A stretch of DNA of 64,000 nt, from the NCBI GenBank assembly GCA_934486825.1, contig CAKSQF010000004.1:1-64000 (forward strand), read 5' to 3'. The DNA is from an uncultured Eubacteriales bacterium (GTDB lineage: Bacteria; Bacillota; Clostridia; Oscillospirales; CAG-272). The notes beneath the pieces were generated by a model. That model was given only the letters and a program-made list of their open reading frames with translations, was not told where the DNA came from and ran no database searches. Every line of letters starts with the position of its first letter. Within the stretch, counting starts at the first letter, position 1. Of this stretch, positions 1 through 8,443 are shown one piece after another. Position numbers and translations under genes: made by a program.

Positions 1-1575
1 CTGACGCACATATCCGCAGACATTACAGTCGGTGTCGCAATTGTTGCTGAACACGTGATTGCTGACATTCTTCCTGTTTTTGCACACGGAACATTCAAAC
101 CAGTGTCCGGAGCCGTCGCTTGTATAGAAGGTATTATACCTGTGTCCGTTTGACGGAACCTTTTCGGTCACTGTCTTCCGACAGCGATTGCAGAATCCCT
201 CTCTTGTTCCGGCAGCGGTACATGTCGGCTTTTCGGTGACCGTCCAGTTGCTGCATGTATGCCCGAGAGGAGAAGTATCCCCGTAGGACACCTTGTTGCA
301 GACGGTACAGGTCTGCCGGTAGCGTCCGCCTTCGGTACAGGTTGCCGCTTTTATTGTTACGCGGCTTCCGTAATTACACGATGTATGGAAAATTATACAG
401 TTAATGAGCGGATCATTGTTGCTGCCTATATTTATCTGATTCCATTGAGTGCTTGACCCGGGATAAATAGCGCTTTTCAGCTTTTTGCATCCATCAAATG
501 CCCGATCACCTATCTTCTTTACCTTCGTGCCTTCAAATATGACCTTGGTCACATTATCGGAGTAACTGATGTTACGGAACATATATGCCGGAATCGCTGT
601 CACGTTCGCTCCGAAATATACCGTCACTCCGCTTTCGTCGATTCCTATATCACCGAACACATAAGCATCTATCATAGATATTTCTTCGCTGCTGATGTTA
701 TAGTGCAGTTCGGTTACCGATGTACATCCAACAAATGCTTTTTCGCCGATTTTTGTAACGCCCTCGGGTATCGTTATCGACTTAAGCGATTTACATCCGT
801 AGAATGCACGAGACCCTATGCTTGTTACGCTTGACGGGATTACAAGTGCGCCGTCCTTGACCGACATATTGTACGGCGTCATGCTTTTCAGCTTAGTGCA
901 AGCCTCAAATGCCCGATCGCCTATCTTCTTTACCTTCGTTCCTTCGAATATGACCTTGGTCACATTATCGGAGTAACCGATTTTGTAGAACATGTAGGGC
1001 GGAATCGCTGTAACATTTTGTCCGAAATATACCGTCACTCCGCTTTCGTCGATTCCTATATCACCGAACACATAAGCATCTATCATAGATATTTCTTCGC
1101 TGCTGATGTTATAGTGCAGTTCGGTTACCGATGTACATCCAACAAATGCTTTTTCGCCGATTTTTGTAACGCCCTCGGGTATCGTTATCGACTTAAGCGA
1201 TTTACATCCGTAGAATGCACTAGACCCTATGCTTGTTACGCTTGACGGGATCGTAACATATTCAGCCGCCGAGAGTTTGTAAAAAGCCCAATTACCTATG
1301 CTTTTTACCCCGCTCCCTATGGAAATCGTCTTTATCGACGACTCGTACTTCCTCCACGGAACACTGCTGCTACTGCTGTAATCGTTCATTTTTCCGCTTC
1401 CGGAAATATACAGCGTCGAATTGTAGTAGCTCCATGTCAGGTTGTCTCCGCAACTGCCGCTGTCACTTGCGCCGAAACTCGACGGAGCAAAAACGGCAAG
1501 TGTCAAAAGCAAAACAGTCAATATACCGAGAAGTTTGCAAACGACACGGCAATATTTTTTTACTTTCGTTTCCAT
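1..1575 (-). CDS. BspA-like leucine-rich-repeat surface protein, C-terminus cut by window edge
   Basis: The reading frame is open from the ATG at 1573-1575 to the left edge (525 codons), so the C-terminus is missing. A GAAAGGA ribosome site precedes the start. The N-terminus is a signal peptide (METKVKKY, then a long hydrophobic run ending near FGAS). The body is LRR_5/BspA repeats with the signature SIGSSAFYGCKSLKSITIP and EGVTKIGEKAFVGCTS. The last visible part is Cys-rich: HWFECSVCK, then CDTDCNVCGYV, a repeat commonly seen in large secreted proteins of gut Clostridia. The role is probably surface exposure, with binding of host or diet ligands inferred from the family. An in-frame 411-base duplication lies inside it. 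Transcribed divergently from the XRE gene. Confidence 0.85.
   Translation of the reverse strand, partial: METKVKKYCRVVCKLLGILTVLLLTLAVFAPSSFGASDSGSCGDNLTWSYYNSTLYISGSGKMNDYSSSSSVPWRKYESSIKTISIGSGVKSIGNWAFYKLSAAEYVTIPSSVTSIGSSAFYGCKSLKSITIPEGVTKIGEKAFVGCTSVTELHYNISSEEISMIDAYVFGDIGIDESGVTVYFGQNVTAIPPYMFYKIGYSDNVTKVIFEGTKVKKIGDRAFEACTKLKSMTPYNMSVKDGALVIPSSVTSIGSRAFYGCKSLKSITIPEGVTKIGEKAFVGCTSVTELHYNISSEEISMIDAYVFGDIGIDESGVTVYFGANVTAIPAYMFRNISYSDNVTKVIFEGTKVKKIGDRAFDGCKKLKSAIYPGSSTQWNQINIGSNNDPLINCIIFHTSCNYGSRVTIKAATCTEGGRYRQTCTVCNKVSYGDTSPLGHTCSNWTVTEKPTCTAAGTREGFCNRCRKTVTEKVPSNGHRYNTFYTSDGSGHWFECSVCKNRKNVSNHVFSNNCDTDCNVCGYVRQ
484..1255 (-). repeat. 411-base (137-codon) in-frame tandem duplication inside the LRR gene
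   Basis: The stretch 610-839 recurs at 1021-1250 almost base for base, and the flanking stretch 494-570 recurs at 905-981, always with an offset of 411 bases. Since 411 is 137 codons, the frame is kept and one block of LRR units is added. Low divergence points to a recent duplication or ongoing repeat exchange. Confidence 0.9.
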
Positions 1576-1627
1576 TTTGTCATATTCCTTTCTGATTTAT
1601 GGTTTTTGTTCAGACATTTCCCTTGTC

Positions 1628-1656
1628 AGTATAGCACGGTAAAGGCGGTTTGTCAA
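1628..1656 (-). promoter_or_regulatory. sigma-A-type promoter of the LRR surface gene
   Basis: Read on the minus strand: TTGACA (1651-1656), 17 bases, TATACT (1628-1633), 53 bases before the start codon. Confidence 0.75.
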
Positions 1657-1662
1657 TAGTTA

Positions 1663-1680
1663 TAGCTAAAATTTTAGTTA
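1663..1680. promoter_or_regulatory. Palindrome in the divergent LRR/XRE intergenic region
   Basis: CTAAAATTTTAG (1666-1677) is a perfect 12-base palindrome, extended to 18 bases with one mismatch. It sits just upstream of the LRR -35 box and upstream of the XRE gene, where an operator for the neighbouring XRE repressor would be expected. That pairing is inference. Confidence 0.35.
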
Positions 1681-1741
1681 TTACTATCTTTTATTTTAGC
1701 CATTTATGTGGTATCTTATCTAAAACAAAGGAGCGACAGGA

Positions 1742-2065
1742 ATGAGCGTTGATTACAAACTCATCGGCAGCAGGATAAAATCCGAAAGAAAAAAGCAAAA
1801 CATGACGCAGGAAAGGCTCGCGGAGAAGCTTGGAGTCTCGGTAGGATACATCAGCCAGGTAGAGCGCGGCATAACAAAGACAAGTCTTGATCTGCTCGGG
1901 ACGATATCGGACATACTCTGCTGCGACATCTCGGACTTTATCAAAGCCTCTTCCCAAAGCTCCAAGGACTACATGAGCGAAGAATTTTCAAAAAACTACT
2001 GTCGGCTTCAACCGCGTGAGCGGCGCATAGTCGATCACATGATACGTTTTTTTCTTGACGAATAA
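1742..2065 (+). CDS. XRE-family helix-turn-helix regulator
   Basis: A 107-residue DNA-binding protein. Residues 6-62 form the classic Cro/C1 helix-turn-helix (GSRIKSERKKQNMTQERLAE, LGVSVGYISQVERG). The remainder is a short helical tail ending RRIVDHMIRFFLDE, with no sensor domain. The ribosome site AAAGGAG lies 9 bases before the ATG. It is divergent to the LRR surface-protein gene and shares an intergenic palindrome with it, so local control of that gene, itself or both is plausible. Family assignment is solid; the target is not known. Confidence 0.88.
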   Translation: MSVDYKLIGSRIKSERKKQNMTQERLAEKLGVSVGYISQVERGITKTSLDLLGTISDILCCDISDFIKASSQSSKDYMSEEFSKNYCRLQPRERRIVDHMIRFFLDE

Positions 2066-2069
2066 CAGA

Positions 2070-2107
2070 AAACCGGACCGATGCTTTAACACATCGGTCC
2101 GGTTTTT
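2070..2107. terminator. Bidirectional terminator between XRE and GH28-like genes
   Basis: A 14-base perfect stem (AAACCGGACCGATG with CATCGGTCCGGTTT), an 8-base loop and T-rich flanks on both strands. It ends the XRE gene on plus and the GH28-like gene on minus. Confidence 0.9.
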
Positions 2108-2124
2108 ATCCGGGGCGGGAGGGT

Positions 2125-5100
2125 TCAGTCCTCCTGCTCTCTTTTCTTTTTCTTTATTGTGATCGCCGCTCCGACGCTGGCAAGCGCCGCCGCGGATGCG
2201 ATCACAAGCGCATCGGACACGCCTGTTCTCGGAGTGCCCGGATCGCCGTCGCCTTCTGCGACAAACTGATCGGTAACGAGTATCACGTTATCGAAAACGC
2301 TTTCGCAGTTCTGCGCGCGCAGTCCGACATTGCCCGAGAGTCCTTCATCGACCTCATAGATCAGATCGGGCTCCTTTGCGTCGCCGACAAAGACGAATAT
2401 TGTATCGTTTTTGACCACGACTTTTATACGTGCAACTCCGTTTTCGGGCGAGAAGGTCTTACTTGTTGCGACCGGACCGAGATACTTCCCGTCAAAGGTA
2501 TAGATAAAGATTCTGAACTCGCCGCTTCCCGCATCCGAGAGCACCTGAACATTATACGCTTTTATCTTATCCTGACCGCTTTCGGCATCCGACGCAAACA
2601 GGTATACACCTGCGTCGGTCTTTTTATCCTTACTTACGTTTATATCCGCCGAGATCGAGAATCTGTTCAGCTTACCCTTATTTTTCAGCATGAACTTATA
2701 TTCGGCTCCTGCGGGAACAACGAGCTTACCGTCTCTGACGGTCGGCACCTCGCCGCCGCTCTGCTTTATATTGAAATCGATCTTTCCGTCATCGAAATCA
2801 AACACATACTTCTTTCCGTCAACATCGTAGTCGTTTGCGTCAAGATCCCTTGCGACGCGCGCGTCATCGATATAGACGACATCGTCGGCGTTTCCGCTAT
2901 GGCTTATTCCGAGCTGTATTTCAGCCGACTTTCCGACCGTAAAGCTTATAATCACTTCGGTCAGCTCATCCGATTTTTCAACCGTCTTTTCTGCGATGAT
3001 CTTACCTGTTGCGAGGTCTCTGACAAACAGTTTTGCGCTTCCGGAGAGCAGCATTGTCTTTACGCTGAAATCATAGGTTCCGAATGTCAGCCAAACGCCC
3101 TGGAACAGCTCGCCGTTACCCTTCACATAGCCGACGTAGTCGGGCTGTGTGATCTTTTCTTTTGTATCGGCGGCAAAGCTTTCCTTTGTTCCTCTCAGCA
3201 TTGTTCCGACGGTTCCCTTTGACGACCAATAGGAAAGACCCGTCTTATAATCGGTCTCGTCGGCAAAACCCTTACCCTTATGCACGACCTTATCGAAGTT
3301 TCCGTTTTCGAATCCGCATGCTCCGGTCATCTTTGCATCGGTAAGCACATTCGTTACGTTCACGCCGTAGAAGCTGCAGGGTGAAACGTACCTGTTATTT
3401 ATGATTACGACATCGTGTATGGGCGAATAATCGCCGTCCTCGGTGGCGTCGGTGCTTCCGTAGGTTCCGTCCCAGTAATTACTCTTTCCGTAGAAGGGGT
3501 TATCCGCCCAGACTCCGACAGCGGTCGTTGTACCGCCGAGCACGCTGTTACGGACATCGATATCATATATCTGCACCTTTTCCTGATTGTCATGCTCGGA
3601 CGCCCACGGAATGAAGGTTATACCGTGACCGCCGAACAGGTTACAGTTTCTCACTGTAAAGTTATAAAGCGATTTATCTTCCTTTGTACTCTTCGAACGC
3701 CAGATCGACAGGTCATCTCTCGGGTCGTTTGTGGTAACGGCGAGAACAAGCGCGTCGTCGTTCGAATAGAGGCTGCAACGGTCAACGACAACGTCGTGAA
3801 CCGCGGTCGAGAAGTCGAAGCCGTCTCCGTTTATACAGTTGACCTCGGCAAGATCGACGTTTCCGAAATAAACTCTTTCGGATTCTCTTATATACGCGTG
3901 CCAGCAGCTGCATCTTCTTACATTTATATCGGAGATTTCGACATTTTTACATCCGTATATTCCGAGAGGAACGAGATGTATGATCGACGAGCATCCGACG
4001 GTTATATTGAATCTGTTGCTGTTTGCGTAGCCGTTTCCGTCAAGGCACTCGGTACCGGTATCGTCCATACGGAGTGTTCCGCCGCCCGTAACCCTCACGT
4101 TTTCGGCATCATGTATATATATGAACGGAAGGTGCATGAGCGACGACAGTCCCCACGCCACGTTCTTACCCATATTTTCATGACCGTAATAAACGGTATA
4201 CTTTGTATAGTGCTCTTCGTTATGCGACTGCCAGAGTATCGCGCCCTTTTCGATATACAATTCGATATTGCTCTTAAGCTCAATACCCGTCATGATATAT
4301 CGGCGACCGTACTCACTGTCGTCTCCGGGGATCACGACCTTACCGCCGCCCTGCGCGCTCACATAATCGATCGCTTTCTGTATTGCGTCGGTATCGTTTG
4401 TAAAGCCGTCGCCTTTTGCGCCGAAGCGTTCCTCGGTCACGTCAACCGTGAGCTGAGGAAGGGTGAACCCATAAGGATTCGATCCGAAATCACGCCAGTT
4501 TTCGATCATGAAGACCTCTGACAGCTTTACACCCTTGGTATAATCGGTGCCGTCCGAGACGACTGCGATAAACTTTGTGGAAAGGTGGTTCATCTTTCCG
4601 TTTGTAAACGGGAAGGTGACCGTAAAGTTTATACCGTTTGCGACCGCAGAGGCAAGTTTTACATTGCCTGCGTAGTTTATATCCTGATTATAGTTTTGGA
4701 CGCTTGTTTCAAGTATGGTGATTGTTTTACCCGCATATTTTTCAAGCAGCTTACCCGAAACGGTGACCTTATCCTCGGATTTGCTTGCAACAGCCTTAAC
4801 CTCGGTTGCGCCGCGTTCGAAGATATGCGCTTCGCGCGAGAAGGAGATGCTGTCTATTTCGATCTCGCCGCTCTCCGCGCCTTCGACAACGATTCTGAAG
4901 CCCGCAAGGTAATGGTCGCACTTTACAAGCTTCTGCGTATTCTCCCAACAATCGCAGTCAATCACGTCGGAGAGATTGAAGTAATAGGTAGTGAATCCGC
5001 TGTTCGGATCGATCGCAAATACCTTCGACTGTTTTTCGCTGAAATCGGAATCGCCCTTGACAAGGAAATAAAGCTTCAGCTTTTCGGCGGCACTTGCGTT

Positions 5101-7014
5101 CTTCATCCGTATAACGAATGTATTTCTTACGCCGAGCTTTGCGCTGTATCTGTGACCGGGATTTGTAAATATCTCGGGAGATGTAACTGTTGCAAGAGCG
5201 CCCTCAAGCGCGATTTTCATCTTTCCGTCGGCATAACCGAGAGTCGCATTTTCGGAGGTGAATGCGGCAACTCCCTTTGCGTCATTGAATTCGAAATCAA
5301 GATAGCCCGAGTAGTCGGGTTCTCTGTACGAAACCTCGGGATTTTTCATCTCTGCGGGACATCCCTTGCTTATGATCCGCACGCTGTTCCATTCGAAATC
5401 TCCGACGTCAAGTCCGAGAGATTCATTTGTGCAGATCAGCTCGCCGTTCAGCCATACCGCAAGGTAACTGTCGGTGAGAGTGACCTTCATATTATACCAT
5501 ACGTTTTTACCGAAGCTGTCCGCCGGCATTTCCTTACGGATATAGCGGTTATTCGGGTTTTCGGCATCCCTCTGAACGAAGAATACAGCGGGTCCGTTAC
5601 TTGCGGTATTCGGCCATATCGCAAAGCGGTAGTAAGAGTTTTTCGAATATATTTCGATACCGGTATACTCTATATTACCCGTATCCGCGGCACCCTGATA
5701 GCGGAAATCCTCCGAAACGGTATTTATACCGTCAAGCTTTCCGGCATATCTTATCACGCCTATATCCTTATTTGTCTTGTATATTTTCGTCTCACCCGAT
5801 TTGTCGGTCGTAACATTTGCGTTTTCGCGCCATGCCTCATCCGACGTTTCGGGCTGATCGGGGTCGGTATATGAAAGCTCGGGATTTTTCATCTGTGCGG
5901 GACACCCCTTCGACACTGTCAGCGCTCTGTCCCACTCAAATTCACCGACGGTTATTCCGAGCGAATCGCTTGTACAGATCAGCTCGCCGTTCAGCCAGAG
6001 CGCAAGATAATTATCGGTCAGCACGACCTTCATGCTGTACCACACGTTTTTGCCGTACTTATCAGCCGGCATTTCCTTACGGATAAATCTGCTTATCGGG
6101 TCCTCGGTGTCCTTCTGGACGAAGAGTACCGCAGGACCGCTGCTTGCGGTATTCGGCCATATCGCAAAGCGGTAGTATGAGTTTTTCGAATGAATCTCTA
6201 TACCAACATACTCGCGGTCGCCCGTGTCCGCGGCGCCCTGATAGCAGAACTCGGCATACATCGTATTGATCTCGCCGAGATTCCCGTTTTTGTACTCAAC
6301 GACGCCGAGATTTTTATTTGAGGTATAGACCTTTGTTCCGTCAACCTTTTCGGTGCCGACATTGGAGTTTGCCTGCCATCCGGTGCAGGAAATGCTCAGA
6401 TTTTTCATCTGTGCGGGACATCCCTTCGACACTGTCAGCGCTCTGTCCCACTCAAATTCACCGACGGTTATACCGAGCGAATCGCTTGTACAGATCAGCT
6501 CGCCGTTCAGCCAGAGCGCAAGATAATTATCGGTCAGCACGACCTTCATGCTGTACCACACGTTTTTGCCGTACTTATCAGCCGGCATTTCCTTACGGAT
6601 AAATCTGCTTATCGGGTCCTCGGTGTCCTTCTGGACGAAGAGTACCGCAGGACCGCTGCTTGCGGTATTCGGCCATATCGCAAAGCGGTAGTATGAGTTT
6701 TTCGAATGAATCTCTATACCCACATACTCGCGGTCGCCCGTGTCCGCGGCACCCTGATAGCAGAACTCGGCATACATCGTATTGATCTCGCTGAGATTCC
6801 CGTTTTTGTACTCAACGACGCCGAGATTTTTATTCGAGGTATAGACCTTTGTTCCGTCCGACTCGCTTTCGGAAATCTCCGAATTTGCCTGCCATCCCTC
6901 GGCAAGAGCGATCGACGGAAGCCCTCCGAGAACCGGCAACAAAACCAGTATCATCGCCATAAGCAGCGAAACCGTTCCCGTAAGTGTCGGAGCGAATGTT
7001 TTTTCTCTCTTCAT
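2125..7014 (-). CDS. Giant cell-wall-anchored GH28-like (polygalacturonase fold) protein with tandem LamG-like modules
   Basis: The 1,629-residue product starts at the ATG at 7012-7014, behind GGAGGAAAT; an in-frame ATG 51 bases upstream has no such site. Order: signal peptide (to about residue 38, ALA); three LamG-like modules of about 172 residues (about 40-560), the first two nearly identical; a beta-rich region; a GH28/pectate-lyase beta-helix from about 850 (FGAKGDGFTNDTDAIQKAI); further beta-sandwich modules; and a C-terminal anchor (GTPRTG near 1591, a hydrophobic helix, KKKKR). GH28-type active-site signs are NGDGFDFS near 1060, NDDALVL near 1083 and GGHGITF near 1127. The likely role is hydrolysis of pectin-like or other acidic plant or host glycans at the cell surface; the substrate is not predictable. 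Transcribed alone. Confidence 0.85.
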   Translation of the reverse strand: MKREKTFAPTLTGTVSLLMAMILVLLPVLGGLPSIALAEGWQANSEISESESDGTKVYTSNKNLGVVEYKNGNLSEINTMYAEFCYQGAADTGDREYVGIEIHSKNSYYRFAIWPNTASSGPAVLFVQKDTEDPISRFIRKEMPADKYGKNVWYSMKVVLTDNYLALWLNGELICTSDSLGITVGEFEWDRALTVSKGCPAQMKNLSISCTGWQANSNVGTEKVDGTKVYTSNKNLGVVEYKNGNLGEINTMYAEFCYQGAADTGDREYVGIEIHSKNSYYRFAIWPNTASSGPAVLFVQKDTEDPISRFIRKEMPADKYGKNVWYSMKVVLTDNYLALWLNGELICTSDSLGITVGEFEWDRALTVSKGCPAQMKNPELSYTDPDQPETSDEAWRENANVTTDKSGETKIYKTNKDIGVIRYAGKLDGINTVSEDFRYQGAADTGNIEYTGIEIYSKNSYYRFAIWPNTASNGPAVFFVQRDAENPNNRYIRKEMPADSFGKNVWYNMKVTLTDSYLAVWLNGELICTNESLGLDVGDFEWNSVRIISKGCPAEMKNPEVSYREPDYSGYLDFEFNDAKGVAAFTSENATLGYADGKMKIALEGALATVTSPEIFTNPGHRYSAKLGVRNTFVIRMKNASAAEKLKLYFLVKGDSDFSEKQSKVFAIDPNSGFTTYYFNLSDVIDCDCWENTQKLVKCDHYLAGFRIVVEGAESGEIEIDSISFSREAHIFERGATEVKAVASKSEDKVTVSGKLLEKYAGKTITILETSVQNYNQDINYAGNVKLASAVANGINFTVTFPFTNGKMNHLSTKFIAVVSDGTDYTKGVKLSEVFMIENWRDFGSNPYGFTLPQLTVDVTEERFGAKGDGFTNDTDAIQKAIDYVSAQGGGKVVIPGDDSEYGRRYIMTGIELKSNIELYIEKGAILWQSHNEEHYTKYTVYYGHENMGKNVAWGLSSLMHLPFIYIHDAENVRVTGGGTLRMDDTGTECLDGNGYANSNRFNITVGCSSIIHLVPLGIYGCKNVEISDINVRRCSCWHAYIRESERVYFGNVDLAEVNCINGDGFDFSTAVHDVVVDRCSLYSNDDALVLAVTTNDPRDDLSIWRSKSTKEDKSLYNFTVRNCNLFGGHGITFIPWASEHDNQEKVQIYDIDVRNSVLGGTTTAVGVWADNPFYGKSNYWDGTYGSTDATEDGDYSPIHDVVIINNRYVSPCSFYGVNVTNVLTDAKMTGACGFENGNFDKVVHKGKGFADETDYKTGLSYWSSKGTVGTMLRGTKESFAADTKEKITQPDYVGYVKGNGELFQGVWLTFGTYDFSVKTMLLSGSAKLFVRDLATGKIIAEKTVEKSDELTEVIISFTVGKSAEIQLGISHSGNADDVVYIDDARVARDLDANDYDVDGKKYVFDFDDGKIDFNIKQSGGEVPTVRDGKLVVPAGAEYKFMLKNKGKLNRFSISADINVSKDKKTDAGVYLFASDAESGQDKIKAYNVQVLSDAGSGEFRIFIYTFDGKYLGPVATSKTFSPENGVARIKVVVKNDTIFVFVGDAKEPDLIYEVDEGLSGNVGLRAQNCESVFDNVILVTDQFVAEGDGDPGTPRTGVSDALVIASAAALASVGAAITIKKKKREQED
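5884..6851 (-). repeat. Two near-identical 172-codon modules (offset 516 bases)
   Basis: The block 5884-6335 matches 6400-6851 nearly base for base with a fixed offset of 516 bases (172 codons). A third, diverged copy lies at about 5340-5800. The near identity indicates a recent in-frame duplication of the LamG-like module. Confidence 0.9.
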
Positions 7015-7034
7015 ATTTCCTCCATATTTTTCGG

Positions 7035-7066
7035 ATTGACAGCCTTGAATCGGGGTAGCTGTCAAT
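7035..7066 (-). promoter_or_regulatory. Inverted repeat in the 5' leader of the GH28-like gene
   Basis: ATTGACAGC (7035-7043) and GCTGTCAAT (7058-7066) form a perfect 9-base inverted repeat with a 14-base spacer, starting a few bases downstream of the -10 box. It could be an operator or a leader hairpin. Confidence 0.4.
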
Positions 7067-7069
7067 TCT

Positions 7070-7098
7070 ATTTTACAGGTTTGACTGACGCTTGTAAA
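7070..7098 (-). promoter_or_regulatory. Promoter of the GH28-like gene
   Basis: Minus strand: TTTACA (7093-7098), 17 bases, TAAAAT (7070-7075). Confidence 0.6.
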
Positions 7099-7204
7099 TG
7101 GAATAATTCTCTCTGATTATGTGAAATTACCACCAGTTGGAGCCCTGAAATCAAAATACTGTTGTCAGATTGCCCAAAACGTCGATCGGCAGGATTCGGT
7201 TATT

Positions 7205-7250
7205 ATGAAAAAAGCAGACACCGAAAAGTCATCTTCGGTGTCTGCTTTGT
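7205..7250 (-). terminator. Terminator after the CDF transporter gene
   Basis: A 15-base stem (AAAGCAGACACCGAA with TTCGGTGTCTGCTTT), followed on the minus strand by a T run. It begins directly at the stop codon of the transporter gene. Confidence 0.85.
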
Positions 7251-7252
7251 TT

Positions 7253-8443
7253 TTATTTTTCGTTTTCGCCTATCAGATCGGAATAGTCTCTGTCGATGTC
7301 GATCTTGACGACAGCCGTCGGATACAGTTCATTTATTTCGCGTGTAACCAGCGACACAAGCTCTCCGTCGGGCAGAACGAAACCGGTCGGAACAACAAGA
7401 TCAAAGAGCACGTTGGTTCTTTCCTTCCCGGGGACTATCCTGAAATCGTGAAACCGGAGACTGCCCGATATACCCGCAATGATCTTTCCGGTGTCCTCCC
7501 GCATTTTATTGGTCAGCGGATCGTCTACCGTGATCGGATCAAGGTGGATGACCAACTGTATTCCGAGCTTTTTGCAAACGTCATGCTCTATCCGGTCTAT
7601 CAGCTCATGCGACAGCATTATATCCTTTTTTGCGTCCACCTCAACATGGACCGATGCAAATATCCTACCCTCGCCGTAGCTGTGCATTATCAGATCGTGC
7701 ATGCCTACAACCCCGTCATAGGAAGCCACGGTATCGCAAAGCCGATCCACGGTTTCGCGATCGGGCGCCTTGCCGAGCAGAATCCCGGCCGACTCCGCGA
7801 CCAGCTTTCCGCCCGAGATAAGTATGACAACGGCAACGGCTATACCGACCCAGCCGTCAACCTCCGCTCCGGTAAAATGTCTGACAAGCGCACCCGCAAG
7901 CACGGTCGCTGTAATTATACTGTCATTGAAGGAATCGGCGGCGGACGCCGAAAGCGAGACCGAATGTGTCCGCTTTCCGGTTCTTCTGTACACAAGTCCC
8001 TGAAATATTTTCACTGCCACGGATGCAAAGAGCAATATCAGTGCAGTCGGCGAAAAGCTCGATTCCGACCTGTTTATCAGGCAGGCTATCGATTCCTTCA
8101 GGAAGGAAAAGCCGAGCATCAGCACAAACGCGGACACGCAAAGTCCGGTCAGATACTCATATCTCGCATGTCCGAACGGATGCTCCTTATCGGCAGGCTT
8201 GCCCGCAAGTCTGAAACCCACAAGCGTGACAACCGAACTTGCGCAGTCGGTAAGGTTGTTGGCGGCATCCGCAGTGACCGACACCGATCCGGAAAGGCTT
8301 CCGACCGCAAATTTGACTACCGCAAGCAGAAGGTTTGTAATTATGCCGAAAACGCCCGCCGCCGCGCATACGCGGAGACGTTTTTCGGAGGTCATGCCGT
8401 CATCCGTCGGATTTTCCGGTTTTTTTTTCTTTTTTTCAGTCAT
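7253..8443 (-). CDS. Cation diffusion facilitator (CDF) family transporter
   Basis: The 396-residue membrane protein is a proton-coupled exporter of divalent metals (Zn2+, Fe2+, Mn2+ or similar). Six hydrophobic segments fill residues 25-220. CDF signs are acidic pairs in helix 2 (TADAANNLTDCASS) and helix 5 (SASAADSFNDS), and HPFGHARYEYL after helix 2. The C-terminal half is the cytoplasmic dimerisation domain, with HDLIMHSYGEGRIFASVHVEV. The start is the ATG at 8441-8443, spaced 10 bases from GGAG; the ATG three codons earlier is too close to that site. It overlaps the upstream gene by 8 bases, so translation is probably coupled. Last gene of a three-gene operon. The metal cannot be told from the sequence. 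Confidence 0.9.
   Translation of the reverse strand: MTEKKKKKPENPTDDGMTSEKRLRVCAAAGVFGIITNLLLAVVKFAVGSLSGSVSVTADAANNLTDCASSVVTLVGFRLAGKPADKEHPFGHARYEYLTGLCVSAFVLMLGFSFLKESIACLINRSESSFSPTALILLFASVAVKIFQGLVYRRTGKRTHSVSLSASAADSFNDSIITATVLAGALVRHFTGAEVDGWVGIAVAVVILISGGKLVAESAGILLGKAPDRETVDRLCDTVASYDGVVGMHDLIMHSYGEGRIFASVHVEVDAKKDIMLSHELIDRIEHDVCKKLGIQLVIHLDPITVDDPLTNKMREDTGKIIAGISGSLRFHDFRIVPGKERTNVLFDLVVPTGFVLPDGELVSLVTREINELYPTAVVKIDIDRDYSDLIGENEK

Noticed and set aside
610..1250. Long direct repeats that could suggest a CRISPR array
   Set aside because: There are only two units of more than 200 bases and they are in frame within a coding LRR gene. No short repeat-spacer pattern exists in the window.
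3415..5874. Two long plus-strand open frames (368 and 429 codons) inside the GH28-like gene
   Set aside because: They lie opposite a protein with signal peptide, modules and anchor, show no domain, and reflect the codon bias of the true gene.
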